DNA from: Lineus longissimus
Lineage: Eukaryota; Nemertea; Pilidiophora; Heteronemertea; Lineidae
Length of the DNA: 64,000 nucleotides
Assembly (NCBI RefSeq): GCF_910592395.1
Contig: NC_088315.1
Span: forward strand, 3,102,501-3,166,500
Direction: 5' to 3'
Positions 35,380-48,468 of the stretch are shown in pieces. The notes beneath the pieces are model-generated. The model was not told where the DNA came from, searched no databases, and was given only the letters and a program-made list of their open reading frames with translations. Made by a program: the position numbers and the translations under genes. Position 1 is the first letter of the stretch. The number at the start of each line of letters is the position of its first letter.

Positions 35380-36407
35380 GATAACCTGGGAGGACAACCT
35401 GGGGAGAGACAGAGAGAGGGAGATGTATTTTGTAAGCCACCACAACGTCACTTGAGAAGAGTCGTCATATACACCACTGGCATTGCCGTGCCGCCTCGGA
35501 CTTGAAGATGAGATTTTCGAACTGCTATAGTAAATCATTTCTGCTGCATGTTGAAGTCATTCAACCGGCTCGTCGTACCTGTGTACCCACGTTGACCTGA
35601 TTTCTTGGGAATACCACAAATTTGGTATAATTGTCAATTTGGAAGCGTTTCTGATTGAATTTGAATATTTAATCAAATGGTGGATTCTCTGAGAAGCCGA
35701 GATCAACGAGCCTGTCTCGAATTTCCAATAATATAACATTATCCATGTTTATTATTGCGTACGTGCAAGTAAAAATTGTGCAGAATAGTTAAAGTTGTGA
35801 ATGAGTTGGTACACCAGGCTCTCTGAGGAGCACGAGATGTGGGTCTTTGTTTTTATACATGTAGGCCTGGGTATAGAAAGATTGGGTGTTGTGGTGGTTT
35901 ACATGCTTCCCGAAATTGGTGGCTTGCATTGGAACTTGTCCGTCATCAAAGGCATTCAAGTGTGTTGGTCAACCATGACTATCTCCTTTGTCCCTCGACC
36001 ATAAGGCCCAGTTTCCCCTTATGACATCACTATTTCGGACACTCAGCGCCCCATTTCTGGAAAGGTGTATAGAGTGGCAACAACTCAATTGAACTTACCA
36101 ATAGGCCTACCTTCGATATTCTCCTGGGTGCAGAGCCCTTTCTGTTAACCGCAGAGATATGGGGTTAGTTTCGATCCAGTGTTGTGTCAAGTCTCCACAC
36201 TACCAGGACATCACGTTGTTGTTGTACGGCTTAGATTATTGTCACAAAATTATTCACTGTAGAAAATGGCCCTCGGCTGAAAGTTCCTGTTCAAATAATC
36301 CAAAGTGTATACACTAAACCGATTTAATTCTCTGTGAGGCCGCTATGCCACAGCATACCGAGCAGCATGCAGTGATTACAAGTAAGCTTGAGGATCGGAT
36401 GTTCTAT

Positions 36408-36779
36408 TCATATCCAGCGGTATTGCCTCGTTGCTTCCGGGACGCGTGTTGTAGCAATGCGGTCAATACATTGAGGGACAAGATGTGATTTCTCGCACCG
36501 ATCGATCACAGTTGTGTTTCCATACGAGGGGAAAAACTCAAAAATTTTATCGGGCCAATCCAAGTTGCGGTCTCGGGCCCAAGGCCGAAGGTCTTCTCCA
36601 CGACCTCTATTACATGTACTGCTGAACAATGGTTTCCATGGCCACATAGATACACTAATAAGAGCATGCAATATTTCTGATGTAATTGATATAAATGTTG
36701 TATTCAAATTAGGAGTTAGCATGCAAGTGCATTGGCCTAATCGATTATTGATATAATACAGTACGTGTTCCGGGATCAT
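36408..36779 (-). other. Open frame of uncertain status (123 codons)
   Basis: The distal half (RPWARDRNLDWPDKIFEFF onward to RQYRWI) has coding-like composition, while the proximal half looks like AT-rich non-coding sequence. It might be a terminal exon or a decayed gene fragment. I see no convincing acceptor or homologous family. Treat as unproven. Confidence 0.2.
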
Positions 36780-36923
36780 GACCGTATAACTGTATGACCC
36801 CAGTTGCTTTCATTTTAGCACGGTCATTGGTCATAACCACCAGGCTCCGCCCTGATCCGCACTACAGGCTCCCCAGTTTTAAGCAGCCGCGGCATGTGTT
36901 CATTTTCTTCCCTCAGCCGGGCC

Positions 36924-37206
36924 GCGAGTTGTTTTTTTACTGGTATGGGTTCGTACCATTGTGTACATTGACAGTCAATCAGAGCTCAGTAACTTCACCT
37001 GACGTCATCAAGTAAGAAACGCACGTGTTGTTAGTCAGTAAACAAGATCAGCGATGCACATTGACAATTGGTGCGAGTTCGAATCTCGGAAGGACCAAAA
37101 CATTATGCACTTTTGTTTTTATTGCTTTTTTTGATTTACTTAATTATTTTAATAATGAATTAAATGTACACAATGGTATGAACCTACCTGTAAAAAAAAA
37201 ACTCGC
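36924..37206 (+). mobile_element. MITE with tRNA-like B box, copy 1
   Basis: This 283-bp element has inverted ends of about 40 bp: GCGAGTTGTTTTTTTACTGG at the left and, reversed from the right, GCGAGTTTTTTTTTACAGGT, then GGTTCRTACCATTGTGTACA. Inside, GCGAGTTCGAATCTCGG (37072-37088) reads like a tRNA T arm and matches the pol III B box (RGTTCRANNCY). A weak A-box-like TTAGTCAGTAAAC lies about 40 bp upstream. No full cloverleaf can be folded, because the acceptor partner is missing. Confidence 0.8.
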
Positions 37207-37588
37207 CGCCGGTGCGTCCTCCAAGCTGATATATCCGTACGACACTCGTCTTCTCTGGTGCTGCCATCTGAGCTAAGAAAATGAAACTAGGCAATTACTA
37301 AAAATTAAAAATATCGCCCGTTTTTAGGGCGGGGGACGATTTACAGCTGGAACCCCTGAACCAGCTCCCTCAGATCCGTCATTCATCAAGTCAAAGTAAG
37401 CATGAACCTGGTTTAATATGTGGTTTATCTTATTAATACACTACCTAACGAGTCCCTTATATACTGTGCAAATTCTCTCGGCATTACATCCATGGTGTTA
37501 ACCCCACTTACGTAGCAGGTGCGTTGCAGGTCAATTGTCTATGCTGCCACCTCTTAGTGAGGACAGAGGACAATAACTAGTCCCGGCA

Positions 37589-37869
37589 GCGAGTTGTTTT
37601 TTACAGGTCTAGGTTCGTACCATTGTGTACATTTAATTTATTATGAAAATAATTAAGTAAATGAAAAAACCAATAAAAACAAAAAGAGCATAATCTTTTG
37701 GGTCCTTCCGAGATTCGAACTCGCACCAATTGTCAAGGTGCATCGCTGATCTTGTTTACTGACTAACAACACGTGCGTTTCTTACTTGATGACGTCAAGC
37801 GAAGTTACTGAGCTGTGATTGGCTGTCAATGTCCACAATGGTACGAACCTACCTGTAAAAAAACCTCGC
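37589..37869 (-). mobile_element. MITE with tRNA-like B box, copy 2 (inverted)
   Basis: A 281-bp copy of the 36924-37206 element in opposite orientation, with the same GCGAG...CTCGC ends and the B-box region at 37708-37724 on the minus strand. The pair lies 382 bp apart and ends 352 bp before the start codon of the bHLH/HMG-type gene. Confidence 0.85.
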
Positions 37870-38221
37870 CACCCGGAACCTCCGCCAGCTGGTTATCGAT
37901 TCCCGCGTAAATTTGGCGGGAATCGGGCATGTGGCAATTTTGGCCGCGCCCACCAACCTCTGATTGGTCGAGCCCGAAGTTAGAGCACGTGATCAGAGTT
38001 ACTACAGCGCACTTTTTGAACCCGTTTTTCGTAGTAAAATATTGCGCTCATTTATATAAAAGTCAATTTTGTTGCCAAAAGTATCAAAACTAACCCACAG
38101 CAACTGCATCAGCAGGTATGTAATCGTCCGTAGCATCATCAGGACAGTTGTATTTATCTTTTTATCTGATTTATCTCGATAACTTGCTGACAGTGACAAG
38201 GGCCTTATCACTCTTTTTAGT

Positions 38222-41200
38222 ATGGCGACATTGTCAGTAATGTCACTCTCCAAAACACGAAGAAAGGAATCTGATGCCAGATGGCGAGCAGGGATCGCTA
38301 GTTGTTTTGAAATCCTTCGAAATATTTTTCCAAATGGGAAGCTGCACCCGAAGCGAAAGATATCTAAAGTAAGTGTTAGGTAAAACATTATAACAACACC
38401 CTCCCTATCCTGCAATCCTTGTCAATCGGTCACCTGGCTGTGTAGGCCTATACTGGTATACACACTTACACAGCCATAGCCAACATTTTTGGTCATAGAA
38501 TCATTCATTGATTGGGTCATATGGTAGTATCTATGACGAAGGGTGATCAGCATTCCTTGAAAACACAATATTTTGTAAACTCCTTCTCTTCCTGCAACTT
38601 CTTATCAAAGGTAAAGCTGAAGATGTATAGACTCTTGATTTTTGTTTCAGGCCCTAATCCTAAGAGAGACAGGCAACCATATCAGCTTTCTAGAAAAAGT
38701 TATTGATATCCTTCTAACAGAAATAGGTTAGTTGTGAAAATAATGAGACACTCTCTTGTATTGGTGATCATTAGTTTACGAATTTTAAGATTTGACAGGA
38801 AAAACAATACAAACCCAAATGCACTTTTTTCCTCTCATTCAACTTAAATTCCAATCTGAGAACCATGATGGTCTCCTAGTGATAGTTCACTGATAGTGTT
38901 GTCCCCTTTCATGCTCCCTGATTCCGTCTTTACTCCTTGCAGCAACCACCAGCGACCCATCTTTTGCAAATTTGAAACTGCTCAGCCTCATGAAAATCCG
39001 GGAGGAATTCTTGGAGAATCATATGAAGGGAGATTCAAGGTTATAAATATTCTGCTACTTATTATTTTGCATTGGCTCTTGACTCTGCTGTTGAGTATTT
39101 GTCGACTCCTATAAATATTCAGGCTGAAATGGTGGAAAGATGTCAAAACCGGGTACCCTGGTCAGATCTGTGAGGTGAAAACATTGCGAGTGACCAGGAG
39201 TCGGTCTGAAAAACACACACTACATTTGGAGTGAGCCAGTGTTGGCATCTTTGGCATAGTGACTTTGAAGTAGGCGAACGAGAATGGGTCAGTCACAATC
39301 AATTCATGTTCATAGCTTGCCAAGGTGTCTTGGAATTTTAAATCTCTCCTCTAAGGATGTGACAAGAAATAAAGCTACTGACCCAGGGTCACAAGTGACA
39401 TGTGTTGGCTACCAAAACTGCAGTCATAGAATTTATCAGCCCAACACATTTTCACTAGGAAGGGGTCTTATCATATTGCTATAATATTCATTGTGTCCTA
39501 TAATACAAAGTTGCATTTTCAGAATGTCTGTCAGTCAACCGAAGCAAAAATTAGCTGGAGGGAAAATTCAGAAGAAAGATGGGCAGAGTTCCAAGTAAGG
39601 CAACACAGATTGTGGTCTCAGATATAGTAATTACTATGTACAGTAGCTGTAGAACCTTTTTATCATCATAGGACATTCCCTGGACCATAATTGCTGTCAT
39701 TGTCATTAAGAGAGGTGTCCTCAACTAATAACTGAGGCATTAATGAAATACTAAGACTACGCCAATATTACTATGATGTATATTTCTTCAAATACTTGTT
39801 TCAGGAAAGCAGGGAAACACAAACGTTTGAACCCAAGATTGTCCAGCTTCCAGACAGACCTTGCCCTAGCTGTGTGTGTTCGAGAGACGGAATTGCGGGA
39901 TTCCCTGAATGGGTCCAATCGTGATGTTCTGGCAATAAGAAAGAACAGTGCTCAGAACACAGAACTTCAACTTAATAATTCCTGGAAAAATTCCTGGAAT
40001 TTTGGTAAAACTGCCAATTTAGGTAAGTGCTTGAACTCAAGTTATCTGTGCAATACTACAAACTCCTTATTTGACCTAGCTCATGGCAATAAATATCATT
40101 GGTTTGTAAATTATCTCTGATACACTGCATTCATAATTTTCAAGAACTTTCAGGAAAGGGTAACAAGGCGAACTTTTCTACTGTCCCATTCTCTGATGAG
40201 ACGAGTACCCCAATGAAGCAGTTGACCAGTCTCGGTGTGCCTGGTATCCTACCCTTTACCCTCAGCCCCATTGAATATGATGGGGAGGACTATGGTCTGC
40301 CACCGCCAACACCCAATACGCCACAGGAGGGAGGCGTCTTCAGCTTCAACTTCAATGATGTAAGTCGAAGGCCATTGTCGCAGCAAAAACACTTTTGGGA
40401 ATTTTTCACCAAACCTATAAAAAGTTACAAATTTTTAGTGTGATGTCTTCACCATGGTTGTCCGTGACTTTACTGGAGAACTCTGGAACAACCTCAACAT
40501 CAAGGCAAACCTTCAGAACTCAAGGCAAACCTTCAGAATTTTGTGTAGCAAAGTAGCATTACACCAACATGAATCGAGTTTGGCCCCCATATTTCTGTTT
40601 TAGACAATCCCAAGTCCATCTGGCCCGACACCTATCAAACTGTTGCACCCAGCTACCATCCCAGGACCCTCCACGATTCCTGGCAGTGGATCTGAGACTG
40701 AGAGTGCAACTGACACCCCACATTACAAGGTTAGTTATATCGATGTAATGTTGTGTCTTGTCTATCAGTAGATAAATTTCATGGATTTTGTTGTGGCATT
40801 TTCATTTCCTCGAAATGAACAGATGCCAATGACAGCAGGGAAAGTTTTTCATTTAGTTCAGTGCACTATTCACAGATGGAACTATGGAAGTAATTTGCCA
40901 GCTGTCTCGGCAAGTGATGCCTCTGCCAATTTTCCAATGTAATTGCTAAAATGACCCTCAGTGTTTTTCTTCTCAGTATGGTAACAATTCTCAGATGGAG
41001 AATTTGGATGGAGCCGAAAAAAGCCTTTTTTGCGAGGAGAAATTTGAAAACATCGACTTTGATGATGAGATGGAGCGTGATGAAAGGTAATGGGCTGCTG
41101 GGTGATAGTCGTCAGACCGTAATCCTACACAAGGCACAGAACTCAATGGGGTCCAGCAATTGGAAATTATCCTATATTCTTAATTGATACATTTGGGATT

Positions 41201-43309
41201 TTCAAACATAAAAAGTGGAAATTAGCTCGATAGCGATAATGTGCTTTTAAGTAAGAGTCCAGAAATCCTGAAAATGTTGTGTCTTTCAGCCCATTCCGCC
41301 TTATTGCCAGGCCGAGTGCTCGCCCTCACACTAATGCAGCAGCTCCAAGGCCATATACTCCACCCAATGCCACACCACCCATGAAGAGGTCATTTGACAT
41401 GATGCAGGAAAGGAGACCACCGCCAAAATGTCGTAGGAAGTTGGAGGCGTAAGTTATCATTTACTTTTTGAGGGTTACCGGTTCATTTGATAAATTGATC
41501 AGGATAGATTAAATGCAGGGTCAGCAAAAGGGCCCACCAATACATGGGAATGGCTGTTGGTGAAATCCCCCTCTTTGGCCAAACACCCTTGGTATAATAT
41601 AATGGGCTGTAACAACCTTGTCCAAGTATAGGAAGAATAAAAAGGGTCGGATCGTTGAGTCAGGTGTGAGTTTGATTTGATTTGATTTCTTTCACAGGAG
41701 CTTCCCTGAGCCAACAGAGCAGGAAAATGAAAATAAACTCAGTGAAGGCAATGACTTTGATGGGTAAGCATAGATTCTTCTGTCCAGTTATATGAACAGA
41801 TTCATTCCAACTCATTGTTCACAGGTAGGTAAAAAGGTATGGTACTGAGCAATAAGCTTTTATCAGTAAGTGGTTGCCAGTGGTTGTCAAATTTAGACTG
41901 ATGAAATTTTTCAGAAAGTAGCTTTCTGTTAATTGCGCTTTCAATTCAACTATTGCAGTGCCAATAAAACTAACTGAATACAATCAGTGGATAAGTTTGA
42001 CTCTAACGTAAACCTGCATCACGTGATATTTTTCATATTGCAGATTCCTTGTGTTCTACAAGCAGCTAGTTGGTCAGTTGGAAAAATACCTCACGTCAGA
42101 TGAGGTCAAGTCAAAAGCGACATTTTCCATGATCTCCAGGATGTGGAAGATGCTGCCGGCTGATCAGAAAAACACTGTTATCGCCATGGCGATGATGGAC
42201 GAGTTAATTGCCGGGAATGAGAGCCTCGATGAAGATTTGAAGGATCTTGCGGTTGTTCCTATCGACCCTAGCCCCCATAAGGCAGAAGGTATGTGTCAGG
42301 TATTCTCTTTGGTATGCAAAAATGCACATCCCGTTCCTTTGATTTTCCAATTTGCTCTGACAATTGGTGGTTTCACCCAAATCCTCATGTGAACATACTC
42401 ATGATACTTTGCATGTCATATTACCCAAACTTCTATCAGCCAAAGTACTGCTCAAAAGGCACTGAACATGTTACCCTTCCCTAAGGATCTGACAATTCCA
42501 TGATATATGAGTATCAGAAGTATATTCTTTGGTCCCTTTAAAAGTTTAATCTGTCTGTATTCCAGCTGCCAGTTTGGACTTGGATGATTTCTATGCTAAG
42601 GCAATGCAGGAGGTCCTCTGTATGGATATGCAGCAGGTCCCAGATGTACCCGTTCCTCTGGGATCTGATGATTACACAGACATCTTCAATAAAGTCCCTA
42701 CTGCAAACATCAACCAAGAATGCCATGTAAGAAATCTATTCATTTTTATAACTGGAGCAAATTTTCGACTCCACTTTTTTACTTGCAGTGCCGCCCCTTT
42801 AAACAATTTTTAAGGATATCTTTCCCTAAAATTAAAAAATTAAAATATATCTCTCTCTCCATTTCAAGGTCTCCTCAGAGATGGCGCTTGCTACAGCGGA
42901 ATGCTTTGAGGAGTCGAATGAGTCTCAGGGATCTAATAACAGCGGTAGCTTTGTTCCAAACTTCACCAACCTGAAAGTGGAGCCCACATTGGATGGCCTA
43001 GACCTGGTAAGTTTCAAACATAAAGTCTTCACTTACATCAAAATTTGTAGGACATAAATTTTTCGTTTCATACATGTATATCATCATTCAAAGGGATGAT
43101 ACTTTGGGCTTGATAAACCTTTAAACCTTTAGCCGAGAGGCACATCACAAAGACTTGGAAAGTGTTTTTGCTTTCCTAATGTCTTTTTATACTTTTTTCA
43201 GGGAATCAAACGTGATCTGTTAACTGCTGTTGGTCTGTACAGCAAGCACCAGCACAGTGACGGCATGTGGGCAGACGTCGCCCTCGACAAGATGATGGAA
43301 TCGGACTAG
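38222..43309 (+). CDS. bHLH- and HMG-box-like transcription factor, candidate MEIOSIN/STRA8-type regulator
   Basis: Fourteen exons (38222-38368, 38651-38726, 38943-39039, 39523-39594, 39805-40022, 40154-40359, 40604-40729, 40977-41086, 41290-41448, 41698-41763, 42044-42288, 42566-42726, 42869-43006, 43202-43309) give 1929 bases, 642 residues, with all junctions in frame. Residues 10-75 look like a basic helix-loop-helix: KTRRKESDARWRAG, FEILRNIFPNGKL, then LILRETGNHISFLEKVIDIL. The middle is rich in Pro/Ser and acidic patches. Residues 426-485 resemble an HMG box: GFLVFYKQL, then MISRMWKMLPADQKN. The combination of bHLH and HMG box is the layout of MEIOSIN, partner of STRA8 in meiotic entry. 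The C-terminus (residues 505-642) is acidic and could activate transcription. The exon 3 donor (GTTATA) is weak but gives the right phase. Confidence 0.85.
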
Positions 43310-45540
43310 AACCACAATCTTAATTTCAGAAAAAGGATATCTTTTCCGACAGGACGGATCGACTGGGCCTTACAATAAATTTATCATTAGAATACCTGAT
43401 GAGGACACTGAATCATCTTTTTAAGGTCAATCTTTGCACCTTGCACAAGATGAGACGTGATGTCTATGTTCCAGTTTGGTTGTTTGAATATCATGTCTCT
43501 TTTGTGGTTAAAAGAGCACGATCTTTATGAGGGGCAGATTTCCAGGAAGTCACAGAAAGGAACAATAGCCTATGATCATTATTTGATAAAACCGTGACAA
43601 CGGAACATGATACGATTGTTGTTATATCAGATTGTGTTGAAATCATGCTCTAGTTTATGGGGTGTCACTCAGATCTTTTAAGTCCCAAATATGTTCATTG
43701 TACTAAGACTTTGATGTCTTCAACATGAAGAATTAGCTTCCATACTTGCTGAGGATCATGTTAATTGAAGCAGGTCATCATGAAACTTAGCGAGCTGACC
43801 TTGCGTCCGAAGGGCCTGGGAGTTGGGAGAATGAAAAGTGCATCATGATAACCTCAACCTCCACACCAAAACCTTACTATGCATTTCCTTTAACCCCCCA
43901 AAGCAACAAAATTTCACAAAAATTTTAAGGGTTACATTTGAGGGCTGAGGCTTCTCAAGGTTAGTTGTTGTACTTACACGACTTATGTCAACAAATCAAT
44001 TGTGACGTTGTTAAATTACATGTAAGAGCATGTATGGTTTATTATCAATTATTCTTTAAATCATTTGCAATCAGTAAAAATTAACTCTTTTTTGTTTTCT
44101 GACTTGTTGAGGGCTGAGTTGCTGAATATTTTTGAAATAGTTTTGATGTTAATAAGACTATTTTGTTTATGCTATTCAAAATCTGAATGAAAAATAACCT
44201 TATTTTGCTACATGGTGGGCAAGCCTGTCTGACAATGACATTTTAACATATGATTTTTCAACTAGACTGAATAGGCTATACGAAATTTGCCACCAGTAAA
44301 AATATCAGGGACAGCCTGTTTCCTTCCTCTCCCCACCCATGATGATATCATCACACACCTCATTGCTCATAGACCATGTATGCATGCATCTATTTCTGAT
44401 TGCAGTATTGATGCGCTAGAACCTCCCTAAAAGGACGCTATCACTGTGAGGTACCTGTTTGTCCAAGGGCAACTGACTATTTCTACAGTTTTTTAAAAGC
44501 TGATATGATCAATCCTAAAATCAATCCATTAAATCGAAAATGTCTCTGCGGAGACTGCTGAATTCGTAACTCGGGTAAGCCACCGAGCCCCATGGCACCC
44601 TGGCACCCTGAGGGTGCCATGGGGCTGACTTGGGCACGCTTTGTCTCCAAAATACTTCAGATCTGCTCTGTCATCTTTCCCATATAATTGTCATTCCTGA
44701 AGATGATCTTAATAAAGAGGTTCTCACTGTCCTTCAGGATAGCATTTTTTTCTTTAAATTTGAATTCTTCAGTGTAAAATATCGTTATGATAAATCCGAT
44801 AATTTTAGCCTAGACTGATATTTCAAAATAGTCACGCAGTGAGATATATATAATTGGCAAAGTATTTTTAGGTTGCGCTGACATTTGTCGAAGATGTTTC
44901 TAGCTATTTTATGTGATTGTCGTGGGTTGATGCATTTTGTAACTAATTTAAAAAATAATTCTGTGAGAGATTTCTCAAATTACGATTTTTTTGTTCCAAT
45001 TCAACTGGATTAGCGTAATTGCAATACTGTAAGCCAGAGATTTTTGTGAGTCAGCCCATTTATTTTTATATCATATGATTATTGAGAATAGACTGCCTAT
45101 TTTGTTGTTCTCAACAGTAAGTGTTTTCTCGTTACAGAACTGGGCAAATATATCATTAAAACAGATGTTGTAATTATCATGACTAGTGGAGTGTCATGCT
45201 ATGTTAGTTCATTATGTTCTTTGGTCGATCGAACAACGTTGTTACTACAAATTAGTACATGTATCTGTTTATATTTGGTGTTTATTTTATTCAAAATTTA
45301 CACAAATTATGAATTTTTACACAAAAATCACTAATTGTTGCTGTTTTGATGAGTTTAAGATTATTTTTATGATGGTGTAGTCTTTGTTGTAGGATGATGA
45401 GCGCTAGTTAGTGCCTGTAGACAGTTAGGAATTTGACCATGAAATTTTAGTAATGATTGTCTGTTATCAAGGCTAATCTATACAGTTTACATTTTGTATG
45501 AATAAACAATTGAATTTAAAGACTTCATGTCTGTTTTTAG
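43310..45540 (+). other. Probable 3' UTR of the bHLH/HMG-type gene
   Basis: AT-rich sequence without coding frame follows the stop codon. AATAAA occurs near 43374 and at 45501-45506; the distal one would give a 2.2-kb 3' UTR. The interval includes a perfect 16-bp hairpin at 44587-44627. Confidence 0.45.
44587..44627. repeat. Perfect 16-bp hairpin
   Basis: AGCCCCATGGCACCCT (44587-44602) pairs without mismatch with AGGGTGCCATGGGGCT (44612-44627) around a 9-base loop GGCACCCTG. It is GC-rich within AT-rich surroundings. Confidence 0.9.
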
Positions 45541-47698
45541 TTTATGGTATGCAGGTGCTCATGGATGGTAGTCCTCCCGATTTTTCGGGTCGCTTTTTGT
45601 AGTTGAAATTATGATGGGACAGAATCTCAGATTACATGTATATCTGTCCCAAGCAAACTGTCAAGCCAATTTCAGTTAGGCCTAGGCTGCGACAAAAGCA
45701 TTCCCAGGTTCTCAGCTGGAACAGTGATCATGAGCTGTACAGTGCCATCAGTTTCCTGAAGACCGCAGAGAAAGCAGCGGGCCCTGCCCGTTGTTTGATC
45801 AGGTTGGTCACTCAAACAGCACGTTTGTCTGAAGCATTCCTTGGTTTCCCGCCACACTTGTGCTTGTGTGAAATCGATGGGTATCCCTACCTACGTCATC
45901 CTGACGTCATCACGATGATTGATGGTGAAGGAAATCACCGAAGGATATCCCAGTCTCCGTTTGGAAGGAGTAATTGGAGCAGGGATTCTGACACATTGAG
46001 CTGCTGAGAAGAGGTTCTAGAACGCGCAATTCTCCGGTGCAGCTCTACCTTGATGGTTTGGATATTAGACAAAACCAGAGCTGTATATTACTGGAGAATA
46101 ATAGCTCACGTTTACAAAAAAGATAAGAGTTTGTGGAACGGATCCAAGTATTCTGAGCTGCTTTCAGTCATGCAGAACAACACTTCAGAGTCGTGGTTTT
46201 AACGGCGTGCGCCAAACGTATGCCATTTCGCCTATTACTGTCCTATCGCGTAATTGCCATTTCGCGGCCTAAATTCATGTTGCAGCTCAGCGCTGACCTC
46301 CTGTTGCCTTTAACACTTTCTTCAGTAAGTTTCTTCTATGACTCCCGGGCCATCACGAACATCAAGATCGCCGGGATGACATCATGAAGTAAGCATATCA
46401 AGGTTTGGTACCATGTAAATAGCTCTATTGAATTGAACATATATATATCCTTTTTAAACTGGGTCAAATTTTTCTTTTTGTGATCCCGCCGGTCAGCGCA
46501 CTGAATGACGGAGAGTCGCCTTGTTTGACATTCTTTGTCCGGAATGTGTCTGACATCCAAATTGGTGTCTGTCTCTCTCAGTGCGATGTCCCATTCCCCC
46601 ATCCTCCTACGCATCAGACATGACTCAACATCACCAACACTTCATTTGTACAGATCGCCCCATAAACGATTTCTACTCGATTAGCCGCGTTTTTCTCTCA
46701 GTTATCGAGTGATCGCTGAGGTATCATTTCGGGGATTCCGCCTTCATGATGAGACATTAGTTGACCAAAAGCAAAATGCTCCACTCCCCGACAGAGTAGA
46801 CTTAGGCCTTTTGACCTTTACTAATACAGTACTCGACTTTTTGCGCACAAGTGAAATTTCATCATAATGTCAGGCCGTCTTTCTCATCCATTCTCTAGAG
46901 TCGCCGGCTGTATAGTAAACAGCCAACGGTAAAACGGTGTTCTCCGTGTTTTCCCTTTAATAACACAACACACATCCCCTTTAACACTCTGCCCTCTTCC
47001 GGAACGTACCTACCTGCATCAAGTGCAGTTCACTTTTATATCAATAGCGCATAATTGACTAACTCCTGTTTGTTTATCAAGTGGGAATCCCATAGTATTC
47101 ATATGTATTTTCAAAAACCAATATGCCATGTTTGGGATTGTTACTCCTCCGGAAGCAGCCCGACTTTTTCCGAATCGTGGCACGACAGAAACGCCCGAGG
47201 TCGGATGCAAATACTCTTTATTTTTGGCGCACTTCCACATTATTTTGTCTCATCGAGTATCGGTTCGCTATTGATTGATTTCTGGATCGATTCTGCACAC
47301 AATACGTTTCCGGTGATCATTGTATGTCGTTGTGAATTTACTTTGAACTCCTAGTTTGTTGATGATTTTTGAGGGATCAAGGATTTAAAAAAGAGGACAA
47401 TAATACCACGGGCGGAACTTGCAGGAAAAGCGGCCTTCCACGTTCTCGTCATATCGTCACTGCGACCTCCACTACTGTCCAAGCAGTTAAGGCGCATATT
47501 TATGTACATGTATACCAGTATAAATTCGACACTGTCCTCGGGCCCGCGTCCCGTTGAGCAGCTGGCCTGAAATACAATACATTTTGCGAAATAGGCTTCG
47601 AAAGGACATGCCATTTTTTCAGCATTTATACACCCGAGGATTTTCATCTCGACCAGGCATGCGACGGACGACTAGAAAATATGAAAACTGCATGTGTG
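45541..47698. other. Intergenic, no supported gene
   Basis: Several frames of 60-120 codons occur, but none has splice borders, family motifs or coding composition that convinces me. GC content is higher than in the preceding 3' UTR. Confidence 0.35.
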
Positions 47699-48192
47699 GT
47701 AATTAGCCAAGTACTCCTTTAAAATTGTGCAACAAATGACCCGAATGCGCATCTCCGAATATTCTGCAGCCCGCTCGGCTGAAGCGGACGCCACTCATTT
47801 TCGGAGCCCCAGTGCGCACACAGCACTGGTGGTTACGCGACTCCGTCAATGCCGCATAATTCCTCTGGGGGTATATTTCTACCTTCACCCCCGAATTACT
47901 TTCTGTCTAAAGCCTCTTCAGAAGTTGTAGGACGTGTAAGGAATTTTCAGCAGATGAATATTAATGATAAGTATAAACCATGAATGCAGAAAAAAGTCCC
48001 TAGTGTCTTATCAAACGAGTGGTTTGTATCACGCTGCCTACATTTGAACATTATGGTTCTTTGGTAGCGTACCTGGTGAAGAGAAAAAGGGGTTCAAGAC
48101 GTAACCCCCAATAAAGATACATCGATGTGCACTGCACCTTACAAGGCATTGAGAGGGCCGCTGGTAATTTAAAGGAGTACTCGGCTAATTAC
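47699..48192. mobile_element. 494-bp element with 25-bp terminal inverted repeats
   Basis: GTAATTAGCCAAGTACTCCTTTAAA (stated here as positions 47699-47723) is inverted at 48168-48192 with one mismatch (A to G at position 11). The interior has no coding frame of note. No target duplication is obvious, so the superfamily is unassigned and the exact edges could lie a few bases further out. Confidence 0.7.
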
Positions 48193-48468
48193 TTCTAGCC
48201 GCATTTGAATCTCATCAGTTTTCGTCGTTATGCAATCAAGAATGGGCATCTTAGCAATGCAGACGACGCGAGAATGAAATGAAAACATTAGATAATGCCT
48301 AATTTCACTGACTATTGTGGTGCTTTTTTGCACCTAAGTTCATTCTCCCTTCCATCTCTGTTCTATCGTACAGTGTAACGTTTGGTTCCTTATCTATGCA
48401 TGGTATGAAAACGTTCCATTTCATTTCAATAGAGATGCTTGCCAGCACCCTGAAATAACTCCCGTGAA

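Noticed and set aside
37030-37100. Possible tRNA gene
   Set aside because: The T arm is convincing, but no matching 5' acceptor strand or anticodon arm can be folded; it is part of a repeated element.
45636-46007. 123-codon plus-strand frame
   Set aside because: No motif, no splice borders and no neighbouring exon in phase; length is possible by chance at this GC content.
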